Shown here in pieces: positions 27,040 to 38,299 of a stretch of DNA of 64,000 nucleotides. A program made the position numbers and the translations under genes. How positions within the stretch are numbered: position 1 is the first letter of the stretch; every line of letters begins with the position of its first letter. The notes below the pieces were generated by a model. The model made no database searches. It was given only the letters and a program-made list of their open reading frames with translations, and had not been told where the DNA came from. The DNA comes from Gammaproteobacteria bacterium (GTDB lineage: Bacteria > Pseudomonadota > Gammaproteobacteria > Chromatiales > Chromatiaceae). The stretch lies in NCBI GenBank assembly GCA_021773975.1, contig JAJFJN010000046.1, forward strand, positions 94,281 through 158,280, in the 5' to 3' direction.

Positions 27040-27564
27040 TTAGCGGCAATTCTGCCGCAAATGATTTGAACCACGACGCGCTGGTGCACCATCAGGAAAC
27101 AACAGGGGAGCCAGCTCCTTCAGCGCCTTGGTATAGACCCGGCGTTTAAAATAGACCACTTCACGCAACGGCTGCCAATATTTCACCCAACGCCAATGGT
27201 CAAACTCTGGCTTGGGTGACCAATTCAGGCAGACATCCTGATCCCGACATTTCATGCGTAACAGGAACCATATCTGTTTCTGACCAATACAAAGTGGCTT
27301 AGAGTGGTGTCGAATAAAGCGCTCAGGCAACTGATAGTGTAACCAATCATCAGTACAACCAATCACCTCTACCTGATGCTTGCGTAAACCCACCTCCTCC
27401 TCCAACTCTCGGTACATCGCCTGCTCTGGGGTTTCATGTGGTTTCATCCCACCCTGAGGAAACTGCCATGCCTCCTGACCAATACGCCTCCCCCAAAAAA
27501 GCTGGCGCTGATTATTACACAGCACAATGGCTACGTTAGATCTGTATCCATCTGAATCAATCAC
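27040..27564 (-). CDS. rppH: RNA 5'-pyrophosphohydrolase RppH
   Basis: RppH removes pyrophosphate from the 5' end of mRNA and so triggers RNase E decay. The Nudix motif is [22 protein letters not shown], given here only as G-x5-E-x7-RE-x2-EE at about residues 38-60. WQFPQGG and the N-terminal [20 protein letters not shown] match E. coli RppH. The chosen start is GTG at 27562-27564, because the E. coli protein also begins MIDDDGYRPNV; a TTG at 27615 would add 17 residues that have no family counterpart. Length is then 174 aa. The C-terminal tail is short and basic. Co-transcribed with ptsP. Confidence 0.94.
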   Translation of the reverse strand: MIDSDGYRSNVAIVLCNNQRQLFWGRRIGQEAWQFPQGGMKPHETPEQAMYRELEEEVGLRKHQVEVIGCTDDWLHYQLPERFIRHHSKPLCIGQKQIWFLLRMKCRDQDVCLNWSPKPEFDHWRWVKYWQPLREVVYFKRRVYTKALKELAPLLFPDGAPARRGSNHLRQNCR

Positions 27565-27762
27565 AACAGGGCCTACTAGATAAGGTTCAACATCTCTTGA
27601 TTCTTCCACAATCAAGCCAACAGGAGCAAGCTTAACTCAAATCATTGATTTTCTAGAAAATTAACACCCGACATAAAAATGCCGATTAACTGCGCTTTCC
27701 CCCTGCTGTTTTTCCTGTAAAATTAGCGTCTTAGATATTATTTTAATTCAGGAGCGCTGACA

Positions 27763-28419
27763 TTGGCACTAGCCATTTTTGATCTCGACAATACCTTACT
27801 CTGTGGCGACTCAGACCACCTTTGGGGTGATTTTCTAGTAGGGCTTGGCGTTGTTGATGCCGACAGATACAAACAGGCCAATGACCGTTTTTACCGAGAA
27901 TACAGTGAAGGGAAGCTGGATATCTTTGAATTTCTGCGCTTTTCACTCAAACCACTCAGTGAGCATACAACTGACACTCTTTACGCCTGGCGAGAGCAGT
28001 TTGTAACAGAAAAGATTGAACCCATCATCCTGCCCGCAGGCCTACAGCTGATACAAAAACACCGGGATGCGGGTGACACCCTGCTGATTATCACTGCAAC
28101 CAACGCCTTTGTGACCACCCCAATTGCCCAACGCCTTGGAATTGAGCACCTTATTGCCACCACACCAGAAATGATCGACGGTTGCTACACAGGCCAAGTT
28201 GAAGGCACCCCCAGTTACAAAGAGGGTAAGATTGAACGATTGAATCAATGGCTAGCCAATAACCACCATAACCTGGATGGAAGCTACTTCTACAGCGACT
28301 CTCACAATGACATCCCACTACTTGAAATCATCGACAAACCCATTGCCGTTGACCCTGATGAGGCGCTTACACAGCATGCACAAAATAGAGGATGGTCTAT
28401 CATCAGCCTACGAAAATAG
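27763..28419 (+). CDS. HAD superfamily phosphatase (SerB-like, subfamily IB)
   Basis: The 218-aa protein begins at TTG with a GGAG ribosome-binding site 8 bases upstream. It has the HAD motif I FDLDNTLLCGDS (two Asp), motif II LLIITATNAF (Thr) and motif IV YFYSDSHNDIPLLEI (Asp pair). A conserved Lys lies in EGTPSYKEGKIERL. The small helical cap after motif I is of the IB (phosphoserine phosphatase-like) kind. The substrate is not clear. The gene is divergent from rppH-ptsP, a neighbourhood shared with Pseudomonas, which suggests a linked but unknown role. Confidence 0.85.
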   Translation: MALAIFDLDNTLLCGDSDHLWGDFLVGLGVVDADRYKQANDRFYREYSEGKLDIFEFLRFSLKPLSEHTTDTLYAWREQFVTEKIEPIILPAGLQLIQKHRDAGDTLLIITATNAFVTTPIAQRLGIEHLIATTPEMIDGCYTGQVEGTPSYKEGKIERLNQWLANNHHNLDGSYFYSDSHNDIPLLEIIDKPIAVDPDEALTQHAQNRGWSIISLRK

Positions 28420-28602
28420 ATCCCAAATCCTACAAATGGCAGTATAAATTGCAGCAAATAATTCATTTTCTGAATTACCTCTGGTAAATTATGCATCCTT
28501 TCAGCCTGTGAGGATGCCAGGCAGAACCCAATTTCTCTATCGGTGCGGTGCCGCAACTTTACACCGCAATCTCCTAACTTCTTGAAACTAAAGGCCAAAC
28601 CT

Positions 28603-31600
28603 ATGTCAAAACGGAATATGGTTACGATCGAAGGCAACCAAGCTGCTGCCTATGTCGCACACCTCACCAACGAGGTTATTGCTATCTACCCCATCACTCC
28701 CTCCTCAGATATGGGGGAATTTTCAGATGAGTGGTCATCCAAAGGGGTTACAAACCTCTGGAACTCCGTTCCAGATGTTGTCGAGATGCAAAGTGAGGGC
28801 GGCGCTGTTGCTGCTGTCCACGGTGCACTGCAAGGTGGCTCACTGAGCACCACCTTTACCGCTTCTCAGGGTCTGCTGCTAATGATCCCTACCATGTACA
28901 AGATAGCGGGTGAACTAACACCGACCGTATTCCACGTCTCTGCACGCGCACTGGCCTGCCAGGGACTCTCCATCTTTGGCGACCACAGCGACGTGATGTC
29001 CATACGCCAGACCGGTTTTGCCATGCTGAGTTCCAACTCAGTACAGGAGGTGATGGACTTCGCCCTGATCGCTCAGTGCGCCACCCTGGAGAGCCGCATA
29101 CCTTTCGTTCACTTCTTCGACGGCTTCCGCGTCTCTCATGAGGTCAACAAAGTCGATCAGCTGAGCAGAGATGTTGTTCGTGCGATGATCGACGAAAAGC
29201 TGGTCAGCGCCCATCGCTCTCGCGCTCTGAACCCAGACAGTCCCGTTATCCGTGGTACCTCACAGAACCCAGATGTCTACTTCCAGGGCCGTGAGACCGT
29301 AAACCCATACTACAATGCCGTACCTGCGATTGTTCAGGGTGCTATGGATCGTCTGGCCAAACACACGGGCCGTCAATACAAGCTATTTGAATATGTAGGC
29401 GCAGAAGATGCCGATCGCATCATCATTGCCATGGGCTCAGGCAACGAGGCTATTGAAGAGACCGTTGAAACCCTGAACAGGCAGGGCGAGAAGGTCGGCG
29501 TTCTAAAAGTACGCCTATTCCGTCCTTTTGCTCCAGAACTCATGCTACAGGCCATCCCAGCCACAGCTAAAAAGATCGCCGTACTGGATCGTACCAAAGA
29601 GCCAGGCAGCGATGGCGAGCCACTCTACAAAGATGTACTGACTGCTATTGCTCAGGCCTTCACCAACGGCGATATGGCTGAGATGCCAAGAGTTGTCGGC
29701 GGCCGTTATGGTCTGGCCTCTAAAGAGTTCACCCCAGGCATGATCAAGGGCATCTACGATGAGCTGAACAAAGATGTCCCCAAGAACAACTTCACCGTCG
29801 GCATCATCGATGACGTCACACACACCCATCTGGAATGGGATCCATCCTTCCTGCCAGATTCAGCTGAAGGCGTTACCAGCGCAGTATTCTACGGCTTGGG
29901 TGCAGACGGCACCGTCGGCGCCAACAAGAACTCCATCAAGATCATCGGCGAAGAGACCGACAACTACGGCCAGGGCTACTTCCAGTACGACTCCAAGAAG
30001 GCCGGTGCTGTTACCGTTTCTCACCTGCGCTTTGGTCCAAAGCCAATCCGCTCTCCATACCTGGTAGGTAACGATCAGGCTACCTTCATTGGTTGTCACC
30101 AGCCGATTTTTGTTGAGCGTTTCGATATGCTGAACAAAGCAGCTCCTGGCGCTACCTTCCTGCTCAACTCCCACTTTGGGACAGATGAGGTCTGGAACAG
30201 CCTGCCACGCAAGATGCAGCAGCAGATGATTGAGAAGAAGATTGAGTTCTACGTGGTAGATGCCTATACCATTGCTAACGCTACTGGCATGGGTCGTCGC
30301 ATCAACACCATTATGCAGACCTGCTTCTTCGCTATCTCTGGCATCCTGCCACGCGATGAAGCCATCGCCAAGATCAAGGAAGCTGCTGAGAAGACCTACG
30401 GCAAGAAAGGTAAGAAAGTACTCGAGACCAACTTCGCCGCTATCGATGGCACGCTAGCTGGCCTGAATAAGGTTGAGATTCCATCCGAGACCACCAGCAC
30501 CTTCGAGATGCGTCCTCCTGTTACCGACAACGCCCCTCAGTTTGTTAAAGAGGTTACCGCAGAGATCATCGCCAACCGGGGTGATCTGCTGCCTGTCAGC
30601 AAGATCCCAGCCGATGGTACCTGGCCCCTGGGCACCGCCGCTTACGAAAAACGTGAGCTGGCCCTTGAGCTGCCAAAGTGGGAAGAGGACCTCTGCACCC
30701 AGTGTGGTAAATGCCCAATGGTCTGCCCTCATGCGGCTATCCGCAGCAAGGTCTTCCCTAAAAGCCTCACTGAGAACGCGCCCGAGACCTTCAAGCACGT
30801 CCCAGTCAAAGGCAAGGGTTTTGAACCCGATACCCAGATCAGCTACCAGATCGCGCCAGATGACTGCACCGGCTGTACTCTCTGCGTAGACATCTGCCCG
30901 GTTACAGATAAGAACGATCCAACCCGCAAGGCCCTCAATATGGTCACGGATCGTGAATACCATCTGCAAGAACGTCCCAACTGGGATTTCTTCCTCGACC
31001 TGCCTGAAGCTGATCGTACCCAGATCAATGCCAAAACCCTCAAGGGTTCGCAGATCATGGAACCACTGTTTGAGTTCTCCGGTGCTTGCCTGGGTTGTGG
31101 TGAGACCCCATACGTGAAACTAGCCAGCCAGCTGTTCGGTGACCGCATGGTTATCGCTAACGCTACCGGCTGTTCCTCCATCTATGGCGGCAACCTGCCT
31201 AGTACACCTTGGACCACCAACAAAGAAGGTCGCGGCCCAGCATGGTGTAACTCACTGTTCGAAGATAACGCAGAGTTCGGTCTAGGCTATCGTCTCTCCT
31301 ACGACATGCAGGCCAAGCATGCTCTTGAGCTGCTAGATACCCTGCGTGACAAGATCGGTGGAGAGCTGGTAGATGAGCTGAAAAATGCAGATCAAACCGA
31401 AGAAGCAGGTATCTTTGCACAGCGTGAGCGAGTAGAAACACTGCGCGCACGTCTGGCTGACATCCCTGATCTCGAAGCTCGCACTCTGGAAGGCGTATCC
31501 AGCCATCTGACCAAGAAGAGCGTCTGGATCATGGGTGGTGACGGCTGGGCCTACGATATTGGCTACGGCGGTCTGGATCACGTTCTGGCTTCTGGCCGTA

Positions 31601-32193
31601 ACGTTAACATCCTGGTGCTGGATACCGAGACCTACTCAAACACCGGCGGTCAAAACTCCAAAGCCACGCCAAAGGGTGCGGTTGCCAAGTTCGCCGCAGG
31701 CGGTAAACCAGACAAGAAGAAGGATCTGGCGCTAATGGCCATAAACTACGAAAACGTTTATGTTGCTCAGGTCTCATACGGCGCTAAAGGTAAGGACATC
31801 CAAACCCTACGTGCCTTCCAGGAAGCTGAGTCATATGATGGTGTGTCGCTGATCATCGCCTACTCTCCTTGTATTGCCCAGGGTATCAACCTGCTGACGT
31901 CCAACCATGACTCACAGACACTGGCTATGGAGACAGGTCATACTCAGCTGTTCCGTTATGACCCACGCAAGGCTGCTGCTGGTGAAAATCCATTGAAACT
32001 GGACTCCAAGCCACCTTCACGACCACTGCGTGACTTCACCGAAACTGAAGGTCGTTTCGCCATGCTGGAACGTATCAATCCAGAAGCCGCAATACGCTAT
32101 GGTGAAGAGGCTCAAAAAGATGTTCATAATAAGTTTGAACTCTACAGCTACATGGCCGCTATGGCTGCTGATGGTGGCAAAAAGGAAGAGTAA
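28603..32193 (+). CDS. nifJ: Pyruvate:ferredoxin (flavodoxin) oxidoreductase
   Basis: The 1196-aa single-chain enzyme interconverts pyruvate and acetyl-CoA plus CO2 with reduced ferredoxin or flavodoxin. The start is ATG at 28603 (MSKRNMVTIEGNQAAAYVAH). Domains in order are the PFOR N-terminal domain (IYPITPSSDMGEF), the transketolase-like regions, a two-cluster ferredoxin domain (LCTQCGKCPMVCP about residue 696 and DDCTGCTLCVDICP about 754) and the thiamine-diphosphate domain. The last has GACLGCGETPYVKLASQLFG and ATGCSSIYGG, then GGDGWAYDIGYGGLDHVLAS. Its codon use looks like that of a highly expressed gene. The 183-bp gap upstream holds short stems (GCATCC-N13-GGATGC, CGGTG-N16-CACCG). It is oxygen-sensitive in most organisms. 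Confidence 0.97.
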   Translation: MSKRNMVTIEGNQAAAYVAHLTNEVIAIYPITPSSDMGEFSDEWSSKGVTNLWNSVPDVVEMQSEGGAVAAVHGALQGGSLSTTFTASQGLLLMIPTMYKIAGELTPTVFHVSARALACQGLSIFGDHSDVMSIRQTGFAMLSSNSVQEVMDFALIAQCATLESRIPFVHFFDGFRVSHEVNKVDQLSRDVVRAMIDEKLVSAHRSRALNPDSPVIRGTSQNPDVYFQGRETVNPYYNAVPAIVQGAMDRLAKHTGRQYKLFEYVGAEDADRIIIAMGSGNEAIEETVETLNRQGEKVGVLKVRLFRPFAPELMLQAIPATAKKIAVLDRTKEPGSDGEPLYKDVLTAIAQAFTNGDMAEMPRVVGGRYGLASKEFTPGMIKGIYDELNKDVPKNNFTVGIIDDVTHTHLEWDPSFLPDSAEGVTSAVFYGLGADGTVGANKNSIKIIGEETDNYGQGYFQYDSKKAGAVTVSHLRFGPKPIRSPYLVGNDQATFIGCHQPIFVERFDMLNKAAPGATFLLNSHFGTDEVWNSLPRKMQQQMIEKKIEFYVVDAYTIANATGMGRRINTIMQTCFFAISGILPRDEAIAKIKEAAEKTYGKKGKKVLETNFAAIDGTLAGLNKVEIPSETTSTFEMRPPVTDNAPQFVKEVTAEIIANRGDLLPVSKIPADGTWPLGTAAYEKRELALELPKWEEDLCTQCGKCPMVCPHAAIRSKVFPKSLTENAPETFKHVPVKGKGFEPDTQISYQIAPDDCTGCTLCVDICPVTDKNDPTRKALNMVTDREYHLQERPNWDFFLDLPEADRTQINAKTLKGSQIMEPLFEFSGACLGCGETPYVKLASQLFGDRMVIANATGCSSIYGGNLPSTPWTTNKEGRGPAWCNSLFEDNAEFGLGYRLSYDMQAKHALELLDTLRDKIGGELVDELKNADQTEEAGIFAQRERVETLRARLADIPDLEARTLEGVSSHLTKKSVWIMGGDGWAYDIGYGGLDHVLASGRNVNILVLDTETYSNTGGQNSKATPKGAVAKFAAGGKPDKKKDLALMAINYENVYVAQVSYGAKGKDIQTLRAFQEAESYDGVSLIIAYSPCIAQGINLLTSNHDSQTLAMETGHTQLFRYDPRKAAAGENPLKLDSKPPSRPLRDFTETEGRFAMLERINPEAAIRYGEEAQKDVHNKFELYSYMAAMAADGGKKEE

Positions 32194-32224
32194 TTTGAGG
32201 AGCCTTAGTTAAAGGCAAAAGAGA

Positions 32225-32257
32225 GGGCGGTAGCACATCAGTGTTACCGCCCTTTTT
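32225..32257 (+). terminator. Rho-independent terminator after nifJ
   Basis: A 12-bp GC-rich stem (GGGCGGTAGCAC paired with GTGTTACCGCCC, one G-T pair), a 4-nt ATCA loop and five T follow 31 bp after the nifJ stop. The stem is near-palindromic, so it may also serve the convergent histidine kinase transcript. Confidence 0.95.
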
Positions 32258-32279
32258 GTTTATGCAGTTTTAATAAGGA

Positions 32280-35276
32280 TTACTTAAACTTATCCATTAC
32301 TTTATCAATTGTCTCAATAAAATGAGCCACATTGATTGGCTTGGTAATATATTCTACGAACCCAGCCTTTAACCCCGCCTCAATATCATGCGTCATAGCA
32401 TTTGCACTTACTGCAATAACTGGAACATCTACCGTTTTTGGATCACTCTTTAAAATTTCAAGCACTGTATACCCATCCAAATCTGGCAAATTAATATCCA
32501 ACAGTATCAAATCCGGCTTATCTTTTTTAATTAGTTCAAGACCGTGACGTGCATCTGTTGCAAAGCATAAAGAGATGCCTGCGTGCTGCTTTAAAATCTG
32601 TTTAACAAGCTCTATACTGGCGGCGTTATCTTCTATATAAAAAACAGAACAAGCGCTTCCATCAATCAAAGGAAGCTGCGTCTCCATTGAGACATCATCT
32701 ACTGTAACAGTCGAACCTGACCGGGGAAAATCAATATGGAAGGCACTCCCCACCCCCAATTGACTCTCTACACTAATCACCCCACCCATTATTTCAACCA
32801 GGAATTTGGTTATCGTTAATCCAATTCCACTGCCTTCAATATCAGAATGCTCAGCTCCAAGACGATCAAACGGTGAAAAAAGATCATCTATTTTATCCTC
32901 TGCGATACCAACCCCAGTGTCAGACACCGACACTCTTACTCTATCAGTATCCAGTAATTCACATGACACCGCCACAGAGCCATTTTGCACATTATATTTA
33001 ACTGCATTTGAAATAAGATTTATCAGCACCTGCTTCATTCTGGTTGCATCAGCAATAACACAATATCCTAAATCACCACCCACCAATTCAAGTTTAATAT
33101 CTCGGCTATCTGCCATAGCCTGAACAGTGATCATTGCCTCATAAATAACCAGCCGCACCTCTACATCTTCCAAGGAAACATCAACCTTACCTGCCTCAAT
33201 CTTAGAAAGTTCTAATACTTGATTTATAAGCTGCATTAGATGCTGACCTGCATTTAAAATATAATCCACACTCTCTTTCTGCCCTTTTGATAAAGGATCA
33301 TCTGCATCAGTTGTTAAGAGCTGTGAAAATCCCAATATTGCATTCATGGGCGTTCGCAGCTCATGACTCATACTGGATAAAAATTCAGATTTTGCTTTAT
33401 TGGCTTTCTCTGCCTCATTCTTTGATTGCTGTAACTGCCTAGCTCTTTGCTGACTCAATCTAACCATTACTGCTATAAATCCAAACGATACAATTGCAAG
33501 CACCAGCATAAAATATTGCATAGCAATTGATTGTGCCGAATTGGCTTTAACATCATGTGCGGCATTTGCTGATAACTCACCAACAACCTCAGAAATAGCC
33601 ATAGCACTTTGAATCCCTTTTGTTGCCCGCCTGTACCACTCAGAACTATCCACGGGGTAACTAATAGCATTAAGTTCAGCAGCTAATATCCAATAATTCT
33701 CCCTATTGATTGGATTAAAATAGATAGGGTGCCAAATGTATGTACTACCCCAAGGCTCAACTGCTGAACCCTCCTCTCCTGATAAAATATCAACAGCCAA
33801 TACTGGCGCATCACGTTTGATATTAAATTGGCCGCGATTAAGTTGCGGCATCATGCCCCACTCTTTATCAGCATCAGAATGACTTAAGTAAAAACCCTGC
33901 TTGTTTATCAAAACTCTATTCTCAAGGCTCCTGCCTATTGGATTGAAATTAACAATAGCCATCCCTCTTGCTTTCCCTTCATAATAAATAGGAACAGCAA
34001 TCCTCATGGTTGGTTTAAAAGGCAACTCAATCTCACCCCGCTCCATATTAAGATCAAAAGGAGAAACATAAATATCACCACCCCCTAAGGCAATTGTATT
34101 TTGAAAATATTTTCTTCCCGATTTATCTTGCATCTCATCAGCTGGGACTCTATGCACCACTCCATTATCAACTACAACATTAATCCGCTCTTGACCTTCA
34201 CCATCCAGCACTCTTAGCTTTGCATAAAGCGGGGTTCTTTCAACCAATTCTACAAAGTAATCCTCAACCAATCGCTCTGCTACCAAAACTTCATCTGCAC
34301 TTCCTTTCACCCATGCTTTACCAAGCTGAGTAATTGCATATCTTGAATTAATTACTGTAATAAACTCGCTGAACACAGGTCTCTCAGCTATTTCTATAGC
34401 ATCTGCCTCCAATGCCACCTTAGCTATTAACTTCTTTTTCTGATCTTCATATAAAAGGTTTTCTTGATACACCTCTTCTCGCAACAGCTGATATTCACCA
34501 AGAAACGCTTGTTCATAATTAGCAATTACTTGTACTAATTCCTCTGGCGTACTGGAAAGCCCTTTAATTAGCACCAGCTCATTAGAGAGCATGTCAACCA
34601 TTGCCCGATACGACTCCAACTCCTTAAGCGTCTTACTATCAATCGGTTTTTGTTTTGCGATATGATGCCCCAACAATGCTCTCTCCCGACCAGCATACTC
34701 AGCCAGTGTTGCTGCATTTGCACGAATAACATTGTTGTAAAGTAAAAGCGCTTCTTGTTGATTTGTAGGTGAAAAAACTACCGTACGAAGCTGGTATGCC
34801 TGCCTTATATTATTCGCAACAATAGCCATCCACTCTGAAAGGTCACCACCTTGTTCAAGCAGCTGCTTTCGAAAGTGCTTTAAATCCCCATTCAAGGCTT
34901 TAAGCTGATTCAGGTTTTCCAACAAAACTTGATCGTTATTTTCTAAATATAGCCTTTCACCCTTTTTTAAGGCTGAAGCTATCTCCTGATCGGCTTGTTT
35001 ACTCAATGCAATAAATTCGTCTAACATTTTTTGCAGCCGGATCTTACTGCCTATCACTGTTGCCCCCAGACCTCGCGCCTGAGCCTGAAGCATTGCAGCT
35101 GTATTTAAGTGCTGAGCAATACTATTGGCCAAACCCAAATGCTCTGCATCAGCGCTCAGTTTATTTTCATCGGAAATATTAAGGCCAATCATGGCAACAG
35201 AGAGCGCCAATAGGATTGCAAGGACTGCAATCAGCCTAATCTCAGGGTTAACAATCTCTTTCTTTAAGAATTTCAT
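32280..35276 (-). CDS. Hybrid sensor histidine kinase with extracytoplasmic Cache-like domain
   Basis: The 998-aa membrane protein has an N-terminal transmembrane helix (about 12-32) and a long periplasmic region of alpha-helical repeats. A dCache-like domain (about 290-560, with [20 protein letters not shown]) follows. A second helix (about 588-610) leads to the kinase: [12 protein letters not shown] with the phospho-acceptor His near residue 634, and the ATPase motifs [15 protein letters not shown] and [12 protein letters not shown]. The C-terminal receiver domain (about 865-995) has [13 protein letters not shown] with its phospho-Asp and AVSANAMT. No response regulator gene is adjacent; signal unknown. 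The gene is relatively AT-rich compared with its neighbours. Confidence 0.93.
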   Translation of the reverse strand: MKFLKKEIVNPEIRLIAVLAILLALSVAMIGLNISDENKLSADAEHLGLANSIAQHLNTAAMLQAQARGLGATVIGSKIRLQKMLDEFIALSKQADQEIASALKKGERLYLENNDQVLLENLNQLKALNGDLKHFRKQLLEQGGDLSEWMAIVANNIRQAYQLRTVVFSPTNQQEALLLYNNVIRANAATLAEYAGRERALLGHHIAKQKPIDSKTLKELESYRAMVDMLSNELVLIKGLSSTPEELVQVIANYEQAFLGEYQLLREEVYQENLLYEDQKKKLIAKVALEADAIEIAERPVFSEFITVINSRYAITQLGKAWVKGSADEVLVAERLVEDYFVELVERTPLYAKLRVLDGEGQERINVVVDNGVVHRVPADEMQDKSGRKYFQNTIALGGGDIYVSPFDLNMERGEIELPFKPTMRIAVPIYYEGKARGMAIVNFNPIGRSLENRVLINKQGFYLSHSDADKEWGMMPQLNRGQFNIKRDAPVLAVDILSGEEGSAVEPWGSTYIWHPIYFNPINRENYWILAAELNAISYPVDSSEWYRRATKGIQSAMAISEVVGELSANAAHDVKANSAQSIAMQYFMLVLAIVSFGFIAVMVRLSQQRARQLQQSKNEAEKANKAKSEFLSSMSHELRTPMNAILGFSQLLTTDADDPLSKGQKESVDYILNAGQHLMQLINQVLELSKIEAGKVDVSLEDVEVRLVIYEAMITVQAMADSRDIKLELVGGDLGYCVIADATRMKQVLINLISNAVKYNVQNGSVAVSCELLDTDRVRVSVSDTGVGIAEDKIDDLFSPFDRLGAEHSDIEGSGIGLTITKFLVEIMGGVISVESQLGVGSAFHIDFPRSGSTVTVDDVSMETQLPLIDGSACSVFYIEDNAASIELVKQILKQHAGISLCFATDARHGLELIKKDKPDLILLDINLPDLDGYTVLEILKSDPKTVDVPVIAVSANAMTHDIEAGLKAGFVEYITKPINVAHFIETIDKVMDKFK

Positions 35277-35510
35277 TCTATTGAATAAATTTCACAACAA
35301 ATTGCTAAAGAAAACCTCCTTATTTTTATCAGCCAAAACCTTTTATTTTATATAAAAAAACACAAAATACCCGCAGAAACAATAAGATACACAAATCATA
35401 CTTTATTGCAGACAAACACCCATGTTTTTCTGTGGTTAATACAACAGAGTTAGCGTCTTTCACTGGAGATTCTTTAGATATTGGGAAAAAGAAAAGGCAT
35501 GCAAGGTATA

Positions 35511-35551
35511 AATTGATGGTAATGACCAGCCACCAGTCATTACCATCAATT
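35511..35551. terminator. Long hairpin after clpB, possible terminator
   Basis: AATTGATGGTAATGAC (35511-35526), a 9-nt loop and GTCATTACCATCAATT (35536-35551) form a perfect 16-bp inverted repeat. It lies 30 bp downstream of the clpB stop, in the 304-bp gap (35277-35580) before the hybrid kinase. No T run follows on the clpB strand, so it may end or stabilise the message rather than act as a classic terminator. No gene was seen in the rest of the gap. Confidence 0.55.
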
Positions 35552-35580
35552 ACTGCATTTACTACATACAAAAACAGGTG

Positions 35581-38181
35581 TTAGGAGAGTCGCGTAAAGG
35601 TAAGGTCATCTGCACCCATATCCACTTCAATAACATCATCCACACCAAACCGCCCTGACAATATCTCCTGTGCCAGTGGGTTTTCCAGTTTTTGACGGAT
35701 GGCTCGCTTAAGTGGACGAGCACCATATACGGGGTCAAACCCAGCTTCACCCAAGTGGTCTAAGGCAGATACCGATACTCTTAACTCCATATCCTGCTCA
35801 GCCAGCCGCTCTTTTAGATAACCAATCTGAATCTCGGTTATGGCACGAATCTGCTCGCCACCCAGGGGATGAAACACAACAATCTCATCCAGCCTATTGA
35901 TAAATTCAGGTCGGAACTGTTGAGCAACAATCTCCATCACTGCCCCTTTTATCTCAGCATAATGTGACTCTGTTTTACTGGCCTCTACACCCCCCATCAT
36001 CTGCTGGATTACTTCAGAGCCAAGATTTGAAGTCATCACAATTACGGTGTTACGAAAATCTACTGTTCGCCCCTGACCATCAGTCAAGCGCCCATCATCC
36101 AATACCTGCAACAGCACATTGAATACATCAGGATGCGCCTTTTCAACCTCATCCAGCAAAATAACTGAGTAGGGGCGACGACGGACCAATTCAGTCAAAT
36201 GCCCTCCCTCTTCATAACCAACATAACCAGGAGGCGCACCAATCAAGCGAGCCACAGAGTGCCTCTCCATAAACTCTGACATATCAATCCGCACCATGGC
36301 ATCTTCGGTATCAAACAGAAATTCTGCCAAGGCTTTGCATAGTTCAGTCTTACCAACACCTGTTGGCCCTAAAAAGAGGAATGAGCCATTGGGTTGATTA
36401 GGATCAGATAGGCCTGCACGAGAGCGACGAATAGCATTACTAACAGCCCGGATACCTTCATCCTGCCCAATCACTCTTTTACTCAGATTGGCTTCCATTT
36501 GAAGCAATTTTTCACGCTCACCTGCCAGCATCTTTGAGACAGGGATGCCCGTCCATTTGGAGACAACCTCAGCAATCTCCTCTTCTGTGACCTTATTACG
36601 CAGCAGCTTCATCTCCTGCATTTCAGCTTGTGCGGCCATATCCAGTTGTTTAACTAATTCGGGGATACGCCCATATTGCAGCTCAGACATGCGTGACAGA
36701 TCACCTGCCCGCCGTGCTGTTTCAAGCTCGGTTCTAGCTCGCTCAAGATCCTCTTTGATATGAACCGCACCCTGCAGTGCGGCTTTTTCAGATTTCCAAA
36801 TCTCATCCAGGTCTGAAAACTCCCGCTCCAGTTTATCAATCTGCTCTTCAAGATCACTTCGTCGCCGCTTGGATGCTTCATCTTTCTCTTTTTTTAGTGC
36901 TTCCCGCTCTATCTTGAATTGAATCAGGCGGCGCTCCATACGATCCATCTCCTCAGGCATGGAATCGATCTCCATACGGATCGATGAAGCCGCTTCATCA
37001 ATCAAGTCAATCGCCTTATCAGGCAACTGTCGATCAGTAATGTAGCGATGGGAAAGTGTGGCTGCCCCCACAATAGCGGGGTCGGTAATATCGACTCCAT
37101 GATGCAGTTCATAACGTTCTTTAAGGCCACGCAGTATGGCGATGGTATCCTCTACTGAAGGCTCATCTACCAGTACCTTTTGAAAGCGACGCTCCAGTGC
37201 AGCATCTTTCTCTACATACTGGCGATACTCATCCAGTGTAGTAGCACCAACACAGTGCAGCTCACCCCGCGCCAATGCCGGCTTAAGCATATTACCCGCA
37301 TCCATCGAGCCTTCAGCCTTACCCGCACCCACCATGGTATGCAGCTCATCGATAAACAGTATGACCCGTCCTTCCTGTTTAGAGAGGTCATTCAACACGG
37401 CTTTCAGACGCTCTTCAAACTCACCTCGAAACTTAGCTCCTGCAATAAGCGCACCCAGATCCAATGAGAGTAGGCGACGGTTTTTTAGCCCTTCTGGTAC
37501 TTCACCATTAATGATGCGCTGCGCCAGGCCTTCAACAATCGCCGTCTTACCGACACCTGGCTCACCGATCAATACCGGGTTATTTTTAGTGCGCCGTTGC
37601 AAGACTTGGATAGTACGGCGAATCTCATCATCACGACCGATTACGGGATCTAACTTACCCTGTTCAGCCCGCTCGGTTAGGTCAATTGTATATTTTTCCA
37701 GTGCCTGTCGTTGATCCTCTGCGTTGGGATCATCTACCTTCTGACCACCACGTAGCTTTTCAATACCCTCTTCGATAGAACGCTTGGTTGCCCCTGTAGA
37801 TCTTAACAGGTCACTTAATTCACCCTGCCCTTCAGTAGCTGCTAATACAAATAACTCACTGGAGATATACTGGTCATTTCGCTTTTGTGCCAGTTTGTCA
37901 CACTGGTTTAACAGGCGGCTTAATTCATTGGAGATATGTAGATCACCCGTAGCATTTTCAACACTAGAGAGACCATCCAGTGCTTGATGTAGACCAGAGC
38001 GTAGCTGATTGATATTAATGTCTGCCTGCGTCAACAGGTGACGAACCGTTCCACCCTCCTGATCCAGTAGTGCAAGCATCAGGTGTGTAGGTTCTATAAA
38101 TTGATGATCACGCCCGACGGCAAGACTTTGGGCATCAGCCAAAGCCAATTGAAATTTACTGGTCAATCGCTCCATACGCAT
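35581..38181 (-). CDS. clpB: ATP-dependent disaggregase ClpB
   Basis: ClpB (866 aa) is a hexameric AAA+ chaperone that rescues aggregated proteins with DnaK. Domains are an N-terminal Clp-N repeat (about 1-150), AAA-1 with [15 protein letters not shown], the coiled-coil middle domain (about 405-520, rich in Glu/Lys/Arg) and AAA-2 with [14 protein letters not shown]. The C-terminal D2 domain is complete ([20 protein letters not shown]). Length matches E. coli ClpB. It is preceded by a sigma-32-like promoter and by def, and transcription may also read through from the rluD-def genes. Confidence 0.98.
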   Translation of the reverse strand: MRMERLTSKFQLALADAQSLAVGRDHQFIEPTHLMLALLDQEGGTVRHLLTQADININQLRSGLHQALDGLSSVENATGDLHISNELSRLLNQCDKLAQKRNDQYISSELFVLAATEGQGELSDLLRSTGATKRSIEEGIEKLRGGQKVDDPNAEDQRQALEKYTIDLTERAEQGKLDPVIGRDDEIRRTIQVLQRRTKNNPVLIGEPGVGKTAIVEGLAQRIINGEVPEGLKNRRLLSLDLGALIAGAKFRGEFEERLKAVLNDLSKQEGRVILFIDELHTMVGAGKAEGSMDAGNMLKPALARGELHCVGATTLDEYRQYVEKDAALERRFQKVLVDEPSVEDTIAILRGLKERYELHHGVDITDPAIVGAATLSHRYITDRQLPDKAIDLIDEAASSIRMEIDSMPEEMDRMERRLIQFKIEREALKKEKDEASKRRRSDLEEQIDKLEREFSDLDEIWKSEKAALQGAVHIKEDLERARTELETARRAGDLSRMSELQYGRIPELVKQLDMAAQAEMQEMKLLRNKVTEEEIAEVVSKWTGIPVSKMLAGEREKLLQMEANLSKRVIGQDEGIRAVSNAIRRSRAGLSDPNQPNGSFLFLGPTGVGKTELCKALAEFLFDTEDAMVRIDMSEFMERHSVARLIGAPPGYVGYEEGGHLTELVRRRPYSVILLDEVEKAHPDVFNVLLQVLDDGRLTDGQGRTVDFRNTVIVMTSNLGSEVIQQMMGGVEASKTESHYAEIKGAVMEIVAQQFRPEFINRLDEIVVFHPLGGEQIRAITEIQIGYLKERLAEQDMELRVSVSALDHLGEAGFDPVYGARPLKRAIRQKLENPLAQEILSGRFGVDDVIEVDMGADDLTFTRLS

Positions 38182-38230
38182 AATTTATTACTCCAAAAAA
38201 CTAAAAAAATGACAGGGGTTACAGTTTTAG

Positions 38231-38258
38231 ATTGGGGCCAACAACAACACTTTTCAAG
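38231..38258 (-). promoter_or_regulatory. Heat-shock sigma-32 promoter candidate for clpB
   Basis: On the minus strand CTTGAA (38253-38258) and CCCCAAT (38231-38237) are 15 bp apart. Consensus is CTTGAA with CCCCAT at 13-17 bp. It lies 50 bp upstream of the clpB ATG in the def-clpB gap, exactly where a heat-shock promoter is expected. Confidence 0.78.
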
Positions 38259-38299
38259 AGTAGGACAATTATCAACCTTTATCGATTGCGCTTATTTTC

